From Streptomyces sp. NBC_00523 (GTDB lineage: Bacteria > Actinomycetota > Actinomycetes > Streptomycetales > Streptomycetaceae): a stretch of DNA of 64,000 nt. The stretch's first letter is position 1; each line of letters begins with the position of its first letter. The stretch is taken from assembly GCF_036346615.1 (NCBI RefSeq), contig NZ_CP107836.1, positions 6,138,001-6,202,000 of the forward strand. Direction: 5' to 3'. Below, in pieces: positions 63,501 through 64,000 of the stretch. The translations under genes and the position numbers were made by a program. The notes below the pieces were generated by a model that searched no databases, was not told where the DNA came from, and saw only the letters and a list, made by a program, of their open reading frames with translations.

Positions 63501-63998
63501 CGCGTACTGCACCGACAGCGGCTCAAGCACCCGTCCCTCGGCTCCGGCCATCCGTGCCTCGTACGCACGGGCCAGATCCGTCACGTACGCCTCGCCCGAC
63601 TGGCCGTCCGTGGCGATGTGGTGCAGCACGAGGACCAGGTGGTGCGTGGTGCCGTCCAGCCGGAACAGTGTGACGGTGAGCGGGAGCTCACTGCGGAGGT
63701 CGAAGACGTGGCGACCCGCCTCGGCCACCGCGTGGTCCAGCTCCCCGGCGGTCACCTCGCGGCGCTCCATGCGCACCCGCGCCCCGGTGGCCGGGAGGAT
63801 GCGCTGCCGGGGTTCGCCGTCCACCGTTTCGTACCGGGTGCGCAGGGGTGCGTGGCGCTCGATGACGTCGTTGAGCGCGGCTTCCAGGGCGTCGGCGTCC
63901 AGGGTGCCGTCCAGGCGTACGGCCATCGGCACGTTGTACGCGGTGCTTCCGCCGTCCAGGTCCGCCAGCAGCCACAACCGGCGCTGGGCGAACGACAT
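54558..63998 (-). CDS. NRPS with three C-A-T modules, possibly 5'-truncated by the window edge
   Basis: At least 3,146 residues: C (1-440), A (459-936), T (945-1030), C (1045-1480), A (1506-1983), T (1993-2076), C (2092-2525), A (2549-3034), T (3043-3122). All three C domains have HHIATDG and all carriers GGHSLL; there is no epimerase. GrsA-aligned pockets: first A close to D-A-L-L-Y-V-G-I-Y-K; second and third identical, D-A-L-Q-Y-G-G-G-F-K, so they should take the same residue. I know no substrate for these codes. The third A domain is a mosaic of the other two. The first Met (63998) sits at PxSFAQRRLW, normally internal, so the gene probably continues past the right edge. The tail PTLRRRT matches that of the next NRPS. 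Confidence 0.94.
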   Translation of the reverse strand: MSFAQRRLWLLADLDGGSTAYNVPMAVRLDGTLDADALEAALNDVIERHAPLRTRYETVDGEPRQRILPATGARVRMERREVTAGELDHAVAEAGRHVFDLRSELPLTVTLFRLDGTTHHLVLVLHHIATDGQSGEAYVTDLARAYEARMAGAEGRVLEPLSVQYADYAVWQQRVLGSADDADSVLSRELAFWQGALESLPEEHGLNLDRPRPARASHRGGEVAVDLGDDLFARVGELARAEGCTPFMVVHAALAAALTRLGAGTDLAIGSPVAGRTDEALRDLVGFFVNTLVLRTDTTGNPSFRELLGRVRATDLDAFAHQDAPFDLVLDALNPTRTLARHPLFQICLTLETSTPVLALPGVRPQAVQTFANGSAKFDLEFLLRTDDGEGLRGMVVFAEDLFDRSTVERMVTVLGAVLRQALADPEARIGDVDVLSAGEREVLLGAWAGEVAARDDVSLVQRFEEQVARVPEAVALIDGEHSYTYAELNATANRWARELRGHGLGRGDLAGILFERNATFAAALIAVLKTGAGHVLLDPDFPDERLRSAATEAAISHLVTHTALADRLPGTWTTCTEGPDDLTHHDAGNLGLPIQGDDLACVMFTSGSTGRPKGIVSSHRNLVSTLVGQTYLPTGADEVYLQSSPISWDAFSLEFWGPLLHGARVVLQPGQKPEPAIIAELAPKHRVTTLLLSASLFNYLTDEHPETFDSVTTAYTVGEAASPVHVHKLHSARPGIKVLNGYGPAEAMIYATTHTIEPADEPHTAIPIGTPLVNKPLYVLDTALRLCAPGATGELYVSGDGLAHGYLNRPDLTATSFVPNPYGPGGTRLYRTGDLAHFDHDGRLHYEGRADHQIKIRGFRIEPAEVEAALLTHTQVTQAVVTKHHDQLSAYVVTSADPAELRRHLADRLPEHLVPAYLTPLDRFPLMPNGKIDKRALPEPVAVVSTERMPQTQLEEVTVALFSRVLRTSEPAGVDDSFFAHGGHSLLAARLTNHMADVLGVRLTIRDVFQHPTPARLAQYIASLKGRPALPPLVAGEAGDGPDSPVSFAQRRLWLLAELDGGSTAYNVPMAVRLGGTPDVDALEAALNDVVERHAPLRTVFTTGDGEPRQRVQPAAGARVVIERRTSTAASLDGDLDAATRHRFDLRTGNPLRATLFDLEDGRPVLFLLFHHIATDGRSAGVFFDDLSRAYEARSAGATASVLEPLPVQYADYAVWQQRVLGSADDADSVLSRELAFWRDTLGALPEEHGLSLDRPRPAVASHRGGQVEVALGEDLFERIGELARSEGCTPFMVVHAALAAALTRLGAGTDLAIGSPVAGRTDEALHELVGFFVNTLVLRTHTDGNPTFRELLERVRTTDLDAFAHQDAPFDLVIDTLNPTRTLARHPLFQICLALEAGEAPTLGLGGQTAEVRGLTNGSAKFDLEFLLRSDDSRGLHGVVVFAEDVFDRATVERMVTVLGGVLRQALDDPEAHIGDVEVLSAAERGLILGPWAGTTADIGATSLVARFEDQAARTPEAVALIDGESSYTYAELNATANRWAHHLRARGLGRGDLAGILLERNATFAAALIAVLKTGAGYTLLDPDFPDERLRSAAQDAGIALLVTDDVLGQRVAGPWGVVSCSGGVPVETPDRNLGVTVTGNDVACLMFTSGSTGRPKGILSSHRNLVSTVTAQTYGNFGPDEVFLQCSPVSWDAFSLEFWGALLHGGTTVLQPGQKPEPALIAELSHRHGVTMLQLSASLFNYLTDEHPEAFASVTVAYTGGEAASPAHVHKLQHLSPHTTVVNGYGPAESMGFTTTHTIAPTTEPHPTIPIGSPLTNKAAYVLDATLQPVPPGVTGHLYLTGHGLAHGYLNRPDLTATTFIPNPYGDPGTRLYRTGDLAHFDHDGHLHYEGRADSQVKVRGFRIEPGEIEAALLTHPHLTQATVTTHRDQLAAYVVTDTETATEDIRRHLIDRLPEHMVPAYLTVLDRLPLTPNGKIDRRALPEPAAVASQGRAPGSQLEEVTVALFSKVLGTPGPVGVEDSFFAHGGHSLLAARLTNHLAEVLGIRLTMRDVFQHPTPARLAQHIATLDGRPALPPLTAGAWSGDGDAPVSFAQRRLWLMAELDGGSAAYNVPMAVRLTGPLDAGVLDAALHDVVVRHTPLRTVFATVDGEPRQHVVPAAEAQVPFQRREVTSGELDRAMAGAARHVFDLRSELPVRATLFEVDDDSSVLLLLLHHIATDGRSTGVLFDDLSRAYEARSAGATGSVLEPLPVRYADYAVWQQRALGAADDADSVLSQELAFWHKTLEGLPEEHALNLDRPRPARASHRGGQFEVALGDDLFERIGALARAEGCTPFMVVHAALAAALTRLGAGTDLAIGSPVAGRTDEALRDLVGFFVNTLVLRTHTDGNPTFRELLERVRATDLDAFAHQDAPFDLVLDALNPTRTLARHPLFQICLTLESGGVPELRLGDATVTAMPDVTSGAAKFDVEFLLRTDDGQGLRGTVLYAEDLFDRSTVERMVTVLGEVLRQALADPELRVGELDVVSAAERQLILGPWAGTTADIGATSLVARFEDQAARTPEAVALIDGENSYTYAELNATANRWAHHLRARGLGRGDLAGILLERNATFAAALIAVLKTGAGHVLLDPDFPDERLRSAATEAAISHLVTHTALADRLPGTWTTCPEGPDELTHHDAGNLGLPIQGDDLACVMFTSGSTGRPKGILSSHRNLVSTVTAQTYGNFGPDEVFLQCSPVSWDAFSLEFWGALLHGGTTVLQPGQKPEPALIAELSHRHGVTMLQLSASLFNYLTDEHPEAFTTVTIAYTGGEAASPAHVHKLQQLSPHTTVVNGYGPAESMGFTTTHTVAPTDEPHPTIPIGSPLTNKAAYILDATLQPVPPGVTGHLYLTGHGLAHGYLNRPDLTATTFVPNPYGEPGTRLYRTGDLARFDREGRLHYEGRADSQVKIRGFRVEPAEVETALLSHPHLTQATVTTHRRQLAAYVVTDTGTTTEDIRRHLTERLPEHMVPTYLTVLDRLPLTPNGKIDRRALPEPAAVASRGRAPRNPLEETLTGLFARTLGAEEALTIDDDFFHHGGHSLLGARLTNHIAVSLDVRLTVRDVFEHPTPARLAEHITALKSAPAAKKARPTLRRRTETERISS
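55594..55844 (-). repeat. 251-base perfect repeat, copy in third A domain
   Basis: Identical base for base to 58741-58991 in the second A domain, including silent positions. It covers the pocket-forming part between motifs A3 and A5. Sequence on the downstream side stays very similar; upstream of about 55,845 it instead resembles the first A domain. Confidence 0.9.
58741..58991 (-). repeat. 251-base perfect repeat, copy in second A domain
   Basis: Partner of 55594-55844, 3,147 bases away (one module length). Complete identity within two otherwise diverged modules points to recent gene conversion. Confidence 0.9.
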
Positions 63999-64000
63999 GG

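Noticed and set aside
54558-63998. Epimerisation domain in the NRPS
   Set aside because: Each carrier is followed directly by a C domain or the end of the protein. The HHxxxDG motifs all belong to C domains.

Overview
The window is very GC-rich, codons end mostly in G or C, and the gene content (NarL-type two-component pair, CUT2 sugar importer, glycoside hydrolases, class F-type sortase, large NRPS genes) points to a Streptomyces chromosome or a close relative. No ribosomal RNA, tRNA, insertion sequence or CRISPR array was seen.

Left part (0-32.6 kb), transport, sugar use and regulation. A small membrane protein is followed by a histidine kinase/response regulator pair and a cytochrome P450. 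Next come a CUT2 sugar importer (lipoprotein, permease, single-domain ATPase), a ROK sugar kinase and a membrane-anchored protein. An unusual P450-like/PEP-mutase fusion faces a winged-helix regulator. A glycoside group follows: GH20, GH1 with a TetR regulator, a beta-lactamase-like hydrolase with GH3, and an SGNH esterase. Three copies of one inverted repeat sit before GH1, GH3 and the esterase, so this looks like one regulon. A second TetR gene is divergent from a peptide importer with a fused permease-ATPase. A secreted wall-associated protein and a sortase follow. A compact module of M20 peptidase, DUF917 protein, OPT/YSL transporter, IclR regulator and AroM protein carries two matching 17-bp operators.

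Right part (32.6-64 kb), a nonribosomal peptide cluster, all on the minus strand and running off the right edge. Reading in the direction of transcription: an NRPS with three C-A-T modules (possibly incomplete), a type II thioesterase, a TauD-type dioxygenase, a free-standing A-T protein with a glutamine-type code, a C-T-C-(A remnant)-T protein with no working A domain, an A-C-T-C-A-T-TE protein and an MbtH protein. After a strong hairpin comes a precursor operon: a B12-binding glutamate mutase small subunit; one reading frame joining the glutamate mutase large subunit to a class II synthetase core resembling archaeal asparagine synthetase; an FMN glutamate-synthase-like enzyme; and a small unknown protein. 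An MFS exporter and a Sfp-type phosphopantetheinyl transferase end the cluster at a second strong hairpin.

How it may work together (inference): glutamate mutase makes 3-methylaspartate, the fused synthetase-like part may amidate it to 3-methylasparagine, and the FMN enzyme may help supply glutamate or nitrogen. The dioxygenase may hydroxylate glutamine on the A-T protein. Free A domains would load the A-less modules in trans, and the terminal TE releases the peptide. The fused mutase-synthetase gene and the A-less assembly line are the most novel features here.
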